A stretch of 64,000 nt of DNA, taken from assembly GCF_000716435.1 (NCBI RefSeq), contig NZ_JNWO01000034.1, positions 1 to 64,000 on the forward strand. Reading direction: 5' to 3'. Made by a program: the position numbers and the translations under genes. Below, one piece after another: positions 17,353 through 25,328 of the stretch; within the stretch, counting starts at the first letter, position 1, and each line of letters starts with the position of its first letter. Below the pieces are notes generated by a model. It was not told the origin of the DNA. It saw only the letters and a list, made by a program, of their open reading frames with translations, and searched no databases. Source of the stretch: Streptomyces xylophagus. Its GTDB lineage: Bacteria > Actinomycetota > Actinomycetes > Streptomycetales > Streptomycetaceae.

Positions 17353-18636
17353 CTAGCGGACCGGAGTTCCGTCCGCGCGCAACTGCATCTGAGGCCTCCC
17401 GGTCACCAACAGCCAGGCCGGCAGCGAGGCGATGCACAGCAGGGCGAGGATCGCTGGCGAAGCCACCAGGATCGCGGCCGTGAACAGGCTCACCCAGCCC
17501 TGCCTGGTGATCGCCAGGAGCATGCCGAGTACGCCTGCGGCGACCGCGAGTGCCGGGTCCACGGCGGGTACGACCGCGTGCGCGAACAGGCCGAACGCGA
17601 CCCCGATGAAGACGGAAGGGAAGATCCGGCCGCCCCGGAAGCCGCATGACGCGGCGACCAGCAGCGCCGCCAGCTTCACCACCGTCATCGTCGCGAACTG
17701 GCCCGCCGACCAGCCCTCGGGATCCGCCGCCAGCTCCCCGACCTCGTCCAGTCCCTTGAAGAGCGTCAGATGGCCGCCCACGGCCGCCAGAAGGCCCAGT
17801 ACCAGTCCACCGGCCGGAAGCGCCAGCATGGGGTGCCCGAGCCGTGAGAAGGCGCCATGGGCGTATGGGAAGAGGTAGACGGCCGTCATGCCGAGCGCCG
17901 CTGCCAGCGGCGCCAGTACTAGGACAGTGAGCAGATCGCCCCATCCCGGGCGGCCGAACGCGGGCAGGTGCAGGTCGAAGGTCGGATGGGCCACCAAGGT
18001 GGTCGTCAGTGCGCCCGCCGACGCTGCCGCGAGCGGCGCGAACACGTTGTCCCACAAGGCGCCCTTGGTCTGCCGCTTGGCCAGCGCCTCCGAGATGAGC
18101 AGTGCCGCCGCCACCGGTGTGCCGAACAGCGCCCCGATCGTCGCCGACTCGGCCAGCGCTCCCCACACCCCGCCCGGCACCCTGGGCGCCAGCCTGCGTC
18201 CCACCCACAGCGCGAGCCCCACGTTCACGGCGATGATCGGGTTCTCCGGGCCGAGACTCGGCCCGCCCGCGAGCATCAGGGCGGTCGCCAGCAGGAGACC
18301 TGGCAGCACCATGGGCGGCAGCGGTACGGCCTCCAGGCCGGTGGTGGCCGGATCGGGACCGGCATGTCCGGGGACCTTCCACACCACCAGCCCGACCGCG
18401 ATGCCGGTGGCCGTCAGCATGACGAGCATCCACAGCACCGAGTACCGGCCGATGCCCAGGGCGTCGGGCAGGTTCTTCCACAGCACGTGCTGAAGCTGCT
18501 CGGCCGCCGCGCTCACCCCGAGGAACAGCAGACTCGCGAGCACGCCCACGACGAGAGCGGGGACGATCAACGGCAGCAGGGTGCGCGCCGGGGTCGTAGG
18601 GGCAACGGGTGCCTGTTGCACGCTGTCCTGGGCCAC
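17353..18636 (-). CDS. ClC-family chloride channel/exchanger
   Basis: 427 residues with about ten hydrophobic helices. The ClC selectivity motifs are recognisable but varied: GPSLGPENPIIA keeps the gating Glu of GxExP, and FRGGRIFPSVFIGVAFG matches GxFxP. The GSGIP motif is replaced by TTGLEAVPLP. GTG 18636 with GGTGAG upstream is preferred; a TTG at 18657 is possible. Co-directional with gad, so it may dissipate the membrane charge created by glutamate decarboxylation. Divergent from tipA. Confidence 0.85.
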   Translation of the reverse strand: MAQDSVQQAPVAPTTPARTLLPLIVPALVVGVLASLLFLGVSAAAEQLQHVLWKNLPDALGIGRYSVLWMLVMLTATGIAVGLVVWKVPGHAGPDPATTGLEAVPLPPMVLPGLLLATALMLAGGPSLGPENPIIAVNVGLALWVGRRLAPRVPGGVWGALAESATIGALFGTPVAAALLISEALAKRQTKGALWDNVFAPLAAASAGALTTTLVAHPTFDLHLPAFGRPGWGDLLTVLVLAPLAAALGMTAVYLFPYAHGAFSRLGHPMLALPAGGLVLGLLAAVGGHLTLFKGLDEVGELAADPEGWSAGQFATMTVVKLAALLVAASCGFRGGRIFPSVFIGVAFGLFAHAVVPAVDPALAVAAGVLGMLLAITRQGWVSLFTAAILVASPAILALLCIASLPAWLLVTGRPQMQLRADGTPVR

Positions 18637-18687
18637 GGGCTCACCATAAGCGGGCAAAACGGACCCAACATCTTGGAGGCAAAGGGC

Positions 18688-18718
18688 TTGTACCTCACGT
18701 GGCGTGAGGCCTCAGCGT
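18688..18718 (+). promoter_or_regulatory. tipA promoter with TipA operator
   Basis: TTGTAC (-35, 18688-18693), a 19-bp spacer and CAGCGT (-10, 18713-18718). The spacer holds the palindrome CCTCACGTGGCGTGAGG (18693-18709). Nineteen-bp spacers with a central palindrome are the mark of MerR-type activated promoters, and this one closely resembles the known thiostrepton-inducible ptipA. Confidence 0.88.
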
Positions 18719-18758
18719 GGAGTGCGGACACAAGAGCGGACACAAGAAGGGAGCGGGA

Positions 18759-19517
18759 GTGAGCTACTCCGTAGGGCAGGTCGCCGGATTTGCCGGGGTC
18801 ACCGTGCGCACGTTGCACCACTACGACGACATCGGCCTGCTCGTCCCGAGCGAGCGCAGCCACGCGGGTCACCGGCGCTACGGCGACGCCGACCTCGACC
18901 GGCTGCAACAGATCCTGTTCTACCGGGAGTTGGGCTTCCCGCTCGACGAGGTCGCGGCCCTGCTCGACGACCCGGAGACGGACCCCCGCGCGCATCTGCG
19001 CCGGCAGCACGAGCTGCTGACCGCCCGGATCGAGAAGCTGCAGAAGATGGCCGAGGCCGTGGAGCACGCCATGGAGGCACGCACTATGGGCATCAACCTC
19101 ACCCCCGAGGAACGCTTCGAGGTCTTCGGCGACAAGGACCCCGAGCAGTACGCCGAAGAGGCCGAACAGCGCTGGGGCGGCACCGAGTCCTACGCCGAGT
19201 CGCAGCGCAGGGCCGCCCGCTACACCAAGGCCGACTGGAAACGCCTCCAGGCCGAGGTCGACGCCTGGAGCGAGCGCTACGCCACCCTGGTGACCGCCGG
19301 CGAACCCGCCACCGCCGAGGCGGCGATGGACCTCGCCGAGGAACACCGCCTGCACATCGACCGCTGGTTCTACCCGTGCGCGTACGAGATGCATGTGTGC
19401 CTCGCCGAGATGTACGTCTCCGACGAGCGCTTCAAGGCGTTCTACGACTCCATGGCCCCGGGTCTGGCCGAGCACCTCAGGGACGCGATCCTGGCGAACG
19501 CGTCCCGCCGCACCTAG
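18759..19517 (+). CDS. tipA: TipA, thiopeptide-responsive MerR activator
   Basis: 252 residues from GTG 18759, nearly the length of TipAL. The N-terminal MerR winged helix (YSVGQVAGFAGVTVRTLHHYDDIGLL) and coiled coil lead to the TipAS antibiotic-binding domain from residue 110. Cys207 and Cys214 are both present, and Cys207 is the residue that binds thiopeptides covalently in TipAS. Met110 (MGINLTPEE, 19086) is preceded by GGAGG eight bases upstream, so the short TipAS form (143 residues) can also be made. Activates its own promoter at 18688-18718 on binding thiostrepton-like drugs. Confidence 0.96.
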   Translation: MSYSVGQVAGFAGVTVRTLHHYDDIGLLVPSERSHAGHRRYGDADLDRLQQILFYRELGFPLDEVAALLDDPETDPRAHLRRQHELLTARIEKLQKMAEAVEHAMEARTMGINLTPEERFEVFGDKDPEQYAEEAEQRWGGTESYAESQRRAARYTKADWKRLQAEVDAWSERYATLVTAGEPATAEAAMDLAEEHRLHIDRWFYPCAYEMHVCLAEMYVSDERFKAFYDSMAPGLAEHLRDAILANASRRT

Positions 19518-19524
19518 TAGGCGA

Positions 19525-19557
19525 CTGGCCCGGGGGTGTCCACTACACCCGGGCCAG
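19525..19557. terminator. Convergent terminator of tipA and ybjQ
   Basis: CTGGCCCGG(GG)GTG pairs with CACCCGGGCCAG across a short loop (a two-base bulge). It begins 8 bp after the tipA stop and overlaps the end of the convergent gene. Confidence 0.7.
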
Positions 19558-19908
19558 CACCACCGCCGTCCCGTAGGCGCACACCTCGGTGCCCACGTCC
19601 GCCGCCTCGGTCACGTCGAAACGGAACGCCAGGACGCCATTGGCGCCACGCGCGCGTGCCTGCTCGATCAGTCGCTCCATGGCCTGGTTGCGGGTCTGCA
19701 CGAGGGTCTTGGTGAGCCCCTTCAGCTCACCGCCGACCATCGACTTCAGACCGGCGCCGATCTGGCTGCCGAGATGCCGTGAGCGCACGGTCAGCCCGAA
19801 CACCTCACCGATCACCTGCTCGACCCGGTACCCGGGAACGTCGTTCGTCGTCACGACCAGCACGTCGGCCTGCGGCCCCTGGCCGCCGCCGTATTCGTCG
19901 ATGCCCAT
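19543..19908 (-). CDS. YbjQ/UPF0145 family protein
   Basis: 121 residues, a single UPF0145 domain. Recognisable by VLVVTTNDVPGYRVEQVIGEVFGLTVRS, the GGELKGLTKTLVQTRNQAMERLIEQARARGANGVLAFRFD segment and a C-terminal GTAVVL strand. These assemble into pentamers in solved structures and are linked to heavy metal or stress in some genomes, but no activity is known. Convergent with tipA. Confidence 0.92.
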   Translation of the reverse strand: MGIDEYGGGQGPQADVLVVTTNDVPGYRVEQVIGEVFGLTVRSRHLGSQIGAGLKSMVGGELKGLTKTLVQTRNQAMERLIEQARARGANGVLAFRFDVTEAADVGTEVCAYGTAVVLARV

Positions 19909-20049
19909 GGCTCACAGCTTTGTCCTATGCGGCGCACAGTGCATCCTGGAGACACCGGTGGAACCTGGGGCGGACACATCGCGTTGATAGCTTTGTGCGG
20001 CTGTACCTGGACGCTGGCACCTCCCTCCACCCCTCAGGAGCCCGGAACC

Positions 20050-20970
20050 GTGATGACGCTCGCCCTCGGCCCGAGCTGGCTCGATCCGAACACCATGCTC
20101 GACAGGTTCGGAATCTGGGGCCTCCTGCTCGTGGTCTTCGCGGAGTCCGGCCTGCTCATCGGGTTCTTCCTGCCGGGTGACTCCCTGCTGTTCACCTGCG
20201 GTCTGCTGATCACCGCGGGCACGCTTGACTTCCCGCTGTGGGCGGCGATCGCGCTGATCTGCGTCGCCGCGGTCCTCGGCGACCAGGCGGGCTACGTCTT
20301 CGGCAAGAAGGTCGGCCCCTCGCTCTTCAACCGCCCGGACTCCCGCCTCTTCAAGCAGGAGAACGTGGTCAAGGCGCACGAGTTCTTCGAGAAGTACGGC
20401 CCCAAGTCCCTGGTCCTGGCCCGCTTCGTGCCCATCGTGCGCACGTTCACGCCGATCATCGCCGGCGTCAGCGGCATGAAGTACCGCTCGTTCATCACGT
20501 TCAACGTCATCGGCGGCGTCCTGTGGGGCGCGGGCGTGACCCTGCTCGGCTCCTGGCTCGGCAAGATCGAGTTCGTCAACAAGAACATCGAACTGATCCT
20601 GATCCTGATCGTCCTCGTCTCGGTGGTCCCGATCGCCATCGAGTTCCTGCGCGCCCGCTCCAAGGCCAAGAAGGCCCCCCAGGGGCACGAGGAGCAGCCG
20701 GCCGACCCGGCCGCGACCCAGCCGTTCCCGGTCATCATGGACGACTCGACGACCCAGCTCCGCCGCGTGGACCCCCCTCAGCAGCAGCCCCAGCAGCAGC
20801 CCCAGCACAACAACGGCTACGACCAGAACAACGGTTACGACCAGAACGACGGCTACGACCAGTACTACGCCCAGCCCCAGCAACAGCAGCCGTACCAGCA
20901 GCCCTACGGCAACCAGCAGCAGTACGAGCAGTACCCGCCGTACAACAACCAGGGCTATCCGCAGGCCTAG
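20050..20970 (+). CDS. DedA-family membrane protein with Q/N/Y-rich tail
   Basis: 306 residues from GTG 20050 (AGGAG nine bases upstream; ATG 20053 also possible). The first 210 residues are a DedA/VTT domain: LIGFFLPGDSLLFTCGLL, GDQAGYVFGKKVG, and the FxRFxPxxR-like ARFVPIVRTFTPIIAGVSGM. DedA proteins support membrane homeostasis as undecaprenyl-phosphate or phospholipid flippases. From residue 243 the tail is Gln/Asn/Tyr/Pro-rich with three NGYDQN-type repeats and is likely disordered, in the cytoplasm. Ends six bases before a common intergenic repeat. Confidence 0.9.
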   Translation: MMTLALGPSWLDPNTMLDRFGIWGLLLVVFAESGLLIGFFLPGDSLLFTCGLLITAGTLDFPLWAAIALICVAAVLGDQAGYVFGKKVGPSLFNRPDSRLFKQENVVKAHEFFEKYGPKSLVLARFVPIVRTFTPIIAGVSGMKYRSFITFNVIGGVLWGAGVTLLGSWLGKIEFVNKNIELILILIVLVSVVPIAIEFLRARSKAKKAPQGHEEQPADPAATQPFPVIMDDSTTQLRRVDPPQQQPQQQPQHNNGYDQNNGYDQNDGYDQYYAQPQQQQPYQQPYGNQQQYEQYPPYNNQGYPQA

Positions 20971-20975
20971 CTGCA

Positions 20976-21019
20976 GCGCCCCTTTAGGGGCGCGGGGAAC
21001 TGCGCGACCAGCCACAACG
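20976..21019 (+). repeat. Dispersed palindromic intergenic repeat, copy 1
   Basis: Starts GCGCCCCTTTAGGGGCGC, a perfect-armed hairpin, followed by GGGGAACTGCGCGACCAGCC. A 42/44 match in the opposite orientation is at 31291-31334. It sits six bases after the dedA stop and may act as terminator. Confidence 0.85.
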
Positions 21020-21070
21020 AACCCGCACCCGCCAACGCACAAGGCCCCCGAGCTATTAGGCGCTCAGAAA

Positions 21071-22723
21071 TCAGAACCCCCGAGTCCGCTTAGCAGCCCG
21101 CCGAGCCCCCGCCGAAGCCCCCGGAACCCGCAAGAACAACCGCGAGATCTCCGACCCCAGATTCACCCCGATGGCGATGGCCATGGCGAGAGACGCCGCC
21201 GTGGCCAACGACACCAGCCCCTTGTCGACCTCGTTCTGAGCGATCGACAACAGCCCGAAATATGTGGCCGACCCCGGCAACAGGGGCCCGATCGCCGCGG
21301 TCGTGTACGGCAACGCCGACGCGAACCGGTACCGCGACAGCAACTGCCCGAACAACCCGACCAACCCCGCCGCCACGGCCGTAGAGGCAACCGGCGAGAT
21401 CCCGGCGACGAAGTGCATCGCCCCGTACACAGACCAGGCGACACCCCCGTTGAGGGACACCAGCAGCACGGTGGACCGTTCCTGCTGCAACAGCACCGCG
21501 AAGGTCAGCGACAGCAGGACGGCCGCGGCGATCTGCCACAGCGGCCGCTTGGAGATGCTCAGCGCGGTGTCCGGATTGAGCTCGGCGCCCAGCTTCACGC
21601 CGAAGTACAGGACGATGAGCACCCCGCCCACGATGCCGACGAAGAAGTACATGACCTCCAGGAGCCGGGCCGCCGCGGTGATGTAGAAGCCGGTCAGCCC
21701 GTCCTGCACGCCCGCCACCAGCGCCCGCCCGGGCAGCAGCGCGAACAGCCCACCGGTGATGACCGCGGAGGCCTTCACATCGACGGCGGCGACCGTGAGG
21801 GCGACCCCTATCGCGGCCGGCGGCATCGCGGCGACCGTGAACTGGTAGAACTCCGGCAGCCCGCGCCCCGCGCACAGCCACGCCAGCCGGTCCCCGAGCA
21901 TCGCGCCGAGCGCGGCGGCGAAGAACACGACGACATCGCCGCCGACGAGCACGGAGGCGGCGCCCGCGAGCAGCCCACTGGCGCCGGTGAGGACCCAGCC
22001 GGGGTACGGGTGCCGGTTGCGCCGCATCTCGGCGAGGCGGCGGTAGGCGTCCTCCAGGGAGAGCGCCGTCTCCGGGTCGCTGAGGTCCTGGACCAGCCGG
22101 AACACGGCCGCGAGCCGCGTGTAGTCGGTGCCCCGGCGGCGCACGGTCCGGGACGCGGTCACCGGATCGTCCACCAGGGAGGGCTGATAGGAGATCGAGA
22201 GGAGGGTGAAGGTGACGGTCGGCTCGCAGCGGTCGAGGCCGTAGGAGCGGCAGACCGCGAACATCGCCGCCTCCACGTCCTCGGCGCCCTCCCCGCCCGC
22301 GAGCAGCAACTCGCCGATGCGGAGCGTCAGATCGAGCACGCGCGGTACTGCGGGCCCGCTCTCGTCCTGCTTCTGCACCGGCTCCGGCGCGGGCCGCTCG
22401 GTCACCGGCATCCGCAGCATCGTGCGCATCCGGTCCTGCCAGGGCACGTCCTTGGTGAGGCTGACGAGAGGGATGCCGGTCGGCGGGGTGAAGGCGGGCG
22501 GCGCCTCTCTGGCGCTGTAGGTGTTGGGCGGACTGAACGCCGACCCCTCCGACTCGTCGACGGCCGGTGCCGCCGCCACGTCGAGCCCGCGCGGAACGGC
22601 GAACTCGGATGTCGTAGAAGACTCCCCGTCGACGGCCGTGACCGCCGCTTCGACCCCCGGGGGAGCAGTGAACGCACTCCTGGCCTCGTCCGACTGCGAC
22701 TTGCGGTCCTCCGCGTCCGTCAC
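21071..22723 (-). CDS. ThrE-family threonine/serine exporter
   Basis: 550 residues. A disordered N-terminal region of about 100 residues is followed by the ThrE domain (RVLDLTLRIGELLLAGGEGAEDVEAAMFAVCRSYGLDRCEPTVTFT) and about ten membrane helices, including the ThrE_2 half near the C-terminus (LPYTTAAIGPLLPGSATYFGLLSI). Exports threonine or serine using the proton gradient in Corynebacterium; the same is inferred here. GTG 22723 with GGGAG upstream is chosen; an earlier GTG at 22747 is too close to its GGAGG. Downstream of ppa in the same direction but separated by a strong terminator. Confidence 0.9.
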   Translation of the reverse strand: MTDAEDRKSQSDEARSAFTAPPGVEAAVTAVDGESSTTSEFAVPRGLDVAAAPAVDESEGSAFSPPNTYSAREAPPAFTPPTGIPLVSLTKDVPWQDRMRTMLRMPVTERPAPEPVQKQDESGPAVPRVLDLTLRIGELLLAGGEGAEDVEAAMFAVCRSYGLDRCEPTVTFTLLSISYQPSLVDDPVTASRTVRRRGTDYTRLAAVFRLVQDLSDPETALSLEDAYRRLAEMRRNRHPYPGWVLTGASGLLAGAASVLVGGDVVVFFAAALGAMLGDRLAWLCAGRGLPEFYQFTVAAMPPAAIGVALTVAAVDVKASAVITGGLFALLPGRALVAGVQDGLTGFYITAAARLLEVMYFFVGIVGGVLIVLYFGVKLGAELNPDTALSISKRPLWQIAAAVLLSLTFAVLLQQERSTVLLVSLNGGVAWSVYGAMHFVAGISPVASTAVAAGLVGLFGQLLSRYRFASALPYTTAAIGPLLPGSATYFGLLSIAQNEVDKGLVSLATAASLAMAIAIGVNLGSEISRLFLRVPGASAGARRAAKRTRGF

Positions 22724-22765
22724 TCCGTAGCACTCCCTGAACGACACCTCCAGTGATCCTCAGTA

Positions 22766-22829
22766 TGCGCACAGACATGCAAACGGGCCGCACGCGTGCG
22801 CGTGCGGCCCGTTTGCATGTCTGTGCGCA
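22766..22829. terminator. 64-nt near-perfect palindrome, terminator of ppa
   Basis: 31-bp perfect arms around a 2-base centre (TG). Left arm begins TGCGCACAGACATGC at 22766, and the right arm is its exact complement, ending at 22829. It starts six bases after the ppa stop (on the minus strand) and separates ppa from thrE. Confidence 0.85.
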
Positions 22830-22835
22830 GAGGGC

Positions 22836-23327
22836 TCAGTGGCCGCCCTGCTCCTTCAGTCGCTTGTACGACCGCTCGATCTCCGCCTCGGCGTCCGTAC
22901 GGCCCACCCAGTTGGCACCCTCGACCGACTTGCCGGGCTCCAGGTCCTTGTAGACCTCGAAGAAGTGCTGGATCTCCAGGCGGTCGAACTCCGACACGTG
23001 GTGGATGTCACGCAGGTGCTCCACACGCGGGTCGGACGCCGGGACACACAGCAGCTTGTCGTCGCCGCCGGCCTCGTCGGTCATCCGGAACATGCCGATC
23101 GCGCGGCACTTGATGAGGCAGCCGGGGAAAGTCGGCTCCTCCAGGATGACCAGCGCGTCCAGCGGGTCGCCGTCCTCGCCGAGAGTGTTCTCGACGAAGC
23201 CGTAGTCGGCCGGGTAACTGGTCGAGGTGAAGAGTCGACGGTCCAGGCGGATCCGACCGGTCTCGTGGTCCACCTCGTACTTGTTCCGCGAACCCTTCGG
23301 GATCTCGATCGTGACGTCGAACTCCAC
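22836..23327 (-). CDS. ppa: Inorganic pyrophosphatase
   Basis: 163 residues of the soluble family I enzyme (pyrophosphate to two phosphate). Signature DGDPLDALV (metal-binding Asp triad) is present, with [23 protein letters not shown] and YPADYGF as substrate and metal ligands. GTG 23327 is chosen because GGAGGAG lies about ten bases upstream and homologues begin [13 protein letters not shown]; the frame is open to 23351. Divergent from the carboxypeptidase gene and followed by a 31-bp-stem terminator. Confidence 0.96.
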   Translation of the reverse strand: MEFDVTIEIPKGSRNKYEVDHETGRIRLDRRLFTSTSYPADYGFVENTLGEDGDPLDALVILEEPTFPGCLIKCRAIGMFRMTDEAGGDDKLLCVPASDPRVEHLRDIHHVSEFDRLEIQHFFEVYKDLEPGKSVEGANWVGRTDAEAEIERSYKRLKEQGGH

Positions 23328-23412
23328 CGGTGGCTCCTCCATGATCAGCACATAGTTCTGGTGGTTAAGTGTCCCTCACGCAGGTGTGTGATCGCGAAAG
23401 GGGCTGGTGGTC

Positions 23413-25101
23413 GTGCCGGAGCTGAGGCCTTGGCGGGCCGCGAGACCGCGGGTGAAGCGGGTCGCGCGAGCCGTCCGGCCCCGTCTCGAGCGGGCCGCAC
23501 AATCCGTGAAACCGCAGGTCACACGGGTCACCCAAGCCGTGAAGCCTCAGGTCACGCGGCTCACCGAAGCAGCGAAACCACAAGCCGCGCGGCTCACCGA
23601 AGCCGTGAAACCGAAGGTCGCCCGGCTCGTCGCATCCGTGTCACCGCAGGTCGCGAAGTTGCCGCGGCCCGACAGGACCTGGCGGTACACCGCGGTCGCC
23701 ACCACCGCCGGAATGGCGCTGGCCGCCGTCGTGGTGACCGCCGCGGGTCCCTGGGACTCCTCCGGTCAGCGTACGGCCGAGCGGGACCACGCAGTCGCAC
23801 AGGAACGTTCAGGTGGCGTAGATCACGACCGTAATTCCGATACGTCCGCGAAGGCACCCCGACCCGCGCCCAGCGCCCCCTCCGTCCTCGTCGGCCTCGG
23901 CGGCTCCGCGAACTCGGTGAAGTCGGCCCCGACCGGCACGGCCCTCGCGGACGTCCTGAGCCCGCTCCTGGGCAACTCCGCGCTCGGCACCCGCCACACG
24001 GCCGCCGTGGTGGACGTATCGACCGGAAAGCGCCTCTACGGCGTCGGCGCAGACGACGCGCTGACCCCGGCCTCGACGACGAAGATCGCCACCGCCGTGG
24101 CCGCCCTCTCAGCCCTGGGCGCCGACCACCGCTTCACCACCCGCACCGCCTTGGAGCCCGACACCAAGGAACTCGTCCTGGTCGGCGGCGGCGACCCCAC
24201 CCTGACGGCCCACCAGGACTCCGACGGCTGGGCGAGCCTGCGCACGCTCGCCGACACCACGGCCACGGCCCTGAAGAAGCGCGGCGTCCACGAGGTGACG
24301 CTGTCGTACGACAAGACCCTGTACTCCGGTTCCGAACTCCACCCGATCGGGGTCAACGACAACCTCGCCCCGGTCAGCGCCCTGATGGCCGACGAGGGCC
24401 GTACCGACGACTCCTCCAGCGGCCCGGTGCTGCGCGTGACGGACCCGGCGGCGGACGCGGTCAAGAAGTTCGCGGGCTTCCTCGAGGAGCACGGCATCAA
24501 GACGACGTCCCCGGGCCCCTCGAAGGCGACCGCCCGCGCCGACACCCTCGCCACGGTCTCCTCACCCCCGCTGTCCGACATCGTCGAACGGATGCTGACC
24601 AACAGCGACAACGACATCGCGGAGGCCCTGGCCCGCCAGACCGCCGTGGCGACGGGCAAGCGGGCCGACTTCGACGGCGGCGCCGCCGCGATCGACGCCC
24701 AGCTGACGAAGCTCCAACTCCCGGTCAAGGGCGCATCGTTCAACGACGGCAGCGGCCTGAACCGCGACGACCGCCTCACCGCCGACCTCCTGACCGCCCT
24801 CCTCGTCAAGGCCGGCTCCCCGGCCCACCCCGAACTCCGCCCGGTCCTCACCGGCCTCCCCATCGCCGGCTTCACCGGCACCCTCACGACCCGCTACACG
24901 GACGCGACAGGCGCGGCAGGCGTGGTCCGCGCCAAGACCGGCACCCTGACGGGCGTCAACACCCTCGCCGGCACAGTCGTAGACAAAGACGGCCAACTCC
25001 TGGCCTTCGCCTTCCTGGCGTCGAATACGACGAATGCGTTGGAGGCCCAGGCAGCCCTGGACCACACGGCAACGGCGTTGGCGGCCTGCGGCTGCAGCTA
25101 G
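23413..25101 (+). CDS. dacB: D-alanyl-D-alanine carboxypeptidase/endopeptidase (PBP4, DacB type)
   Basis: 562 residues. Residues about 10-85 form a cytoplasmic stretch of six 11-residue repeats (for example QVTRLTEAAKP), then one membrane helix (YTAVATTAGMALAAVVVTAA), a disordered linker and the S13 peptidase domain. Active-site motifs: SxxK (ASTTK, Ser221), SxN (NSDND) and KTG (RAKTGTLTG). Trims or cleaves peptidoglycan cross-links outside the membrane. GTG 23413 has AAAGGGG about ten bases upstream; GTG 23407 is also in frame. The repeated N-terminus is an unusual addition. Confidence 0.93.
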   Translation: MPELRPWRAARPRVKRVARAVRPRLERAAQSVKPQVTRVTQAVKPQVTRLTEAAKPQAARLTEAVKPKVARLVASVSPQVAKLPRPDRTWRYTAVATTAGMALAAVVVTAAGPWDSSGQRTAERDHAVAQERSGGVDHDRNSDTSAKAPRPAPSAPSVLVGLGGSANSVKSAPTGTALADVLSPLLGNSALGTRHTAAVVDVSTGKRLYGVGADDALTPASTTKIATAVAALSALGADHRFTTRTALEPDTKELVLVGGGDPTLTAHQDSDGWASLRTLADTTATALKKRGVHEVTLSYDKTLYSGSELHPIGVNDNLAPVSALMADEGRTDDSSSGPVLRVTDPAADAVKKFAGFLEEHGIKTTSPGPSKATARADTLATVSSPPLSDIVERMLTNSDNDIAEALARQTAVATGKRADFDGGAAAIDAQLTKLQLPVKGASFNDGSGLNRDDRLTADLLTALLVKAGSPAHPELRPVLTGLPIAGFTGTLTTRYTDATGAAGVVRAKTGTLTGVNTLAGTVVDKDGQLLAFAFLASNTTNALEAQAALDHTATALAACGCS

Positions 25102-25192
25102 ACGACGGCCTGGGCTCAGCGGACTGCCGTCGCCGCCGCTGCACCGCTGCCGCATGTACCGCTGTGGGCAGGCGTTCCGCACGGCGGTGGGG

Positions 25193-25228
25193 GTCCCCCC
25201 GCTCGAGCGAAGCCGAGAGTGGGGGAGG
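25193..25228 (+). repeat. Intergenic stem-loop repeat (TCCCCCC...TGGGGGA type)
   Basis: GTCCCCCCGCTCGAGCGAAG followed by CCGAGAGTGGGGGAGG folds as TCCCCC/GGGGGA with an inner CTCG/CGAG stem. Elements of this shape recur between genes in many Streptomyces genomes. Located in the 227-bp gap after dacB. Confidence 0.6.
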
Positions 25229-25328
25229 GTGGGCACAGCCATCAATACCGGGTGCCGTTCAAACAGACGCTCACCTGACCGACGCTCGCGGCCTGCCCCA
25301 AGTGGGAGCGACCACGTACGGTTGACGC

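Noticed and set aside
15425..18481. A 1018-codon open frame on the minus strand, antisense or out of frame to gad and the ClC gene.
   Set aside because: It is a high-GC shadow frame; the overlapping gad and ClC frames have clear catalytic motifs and ribosome sites.
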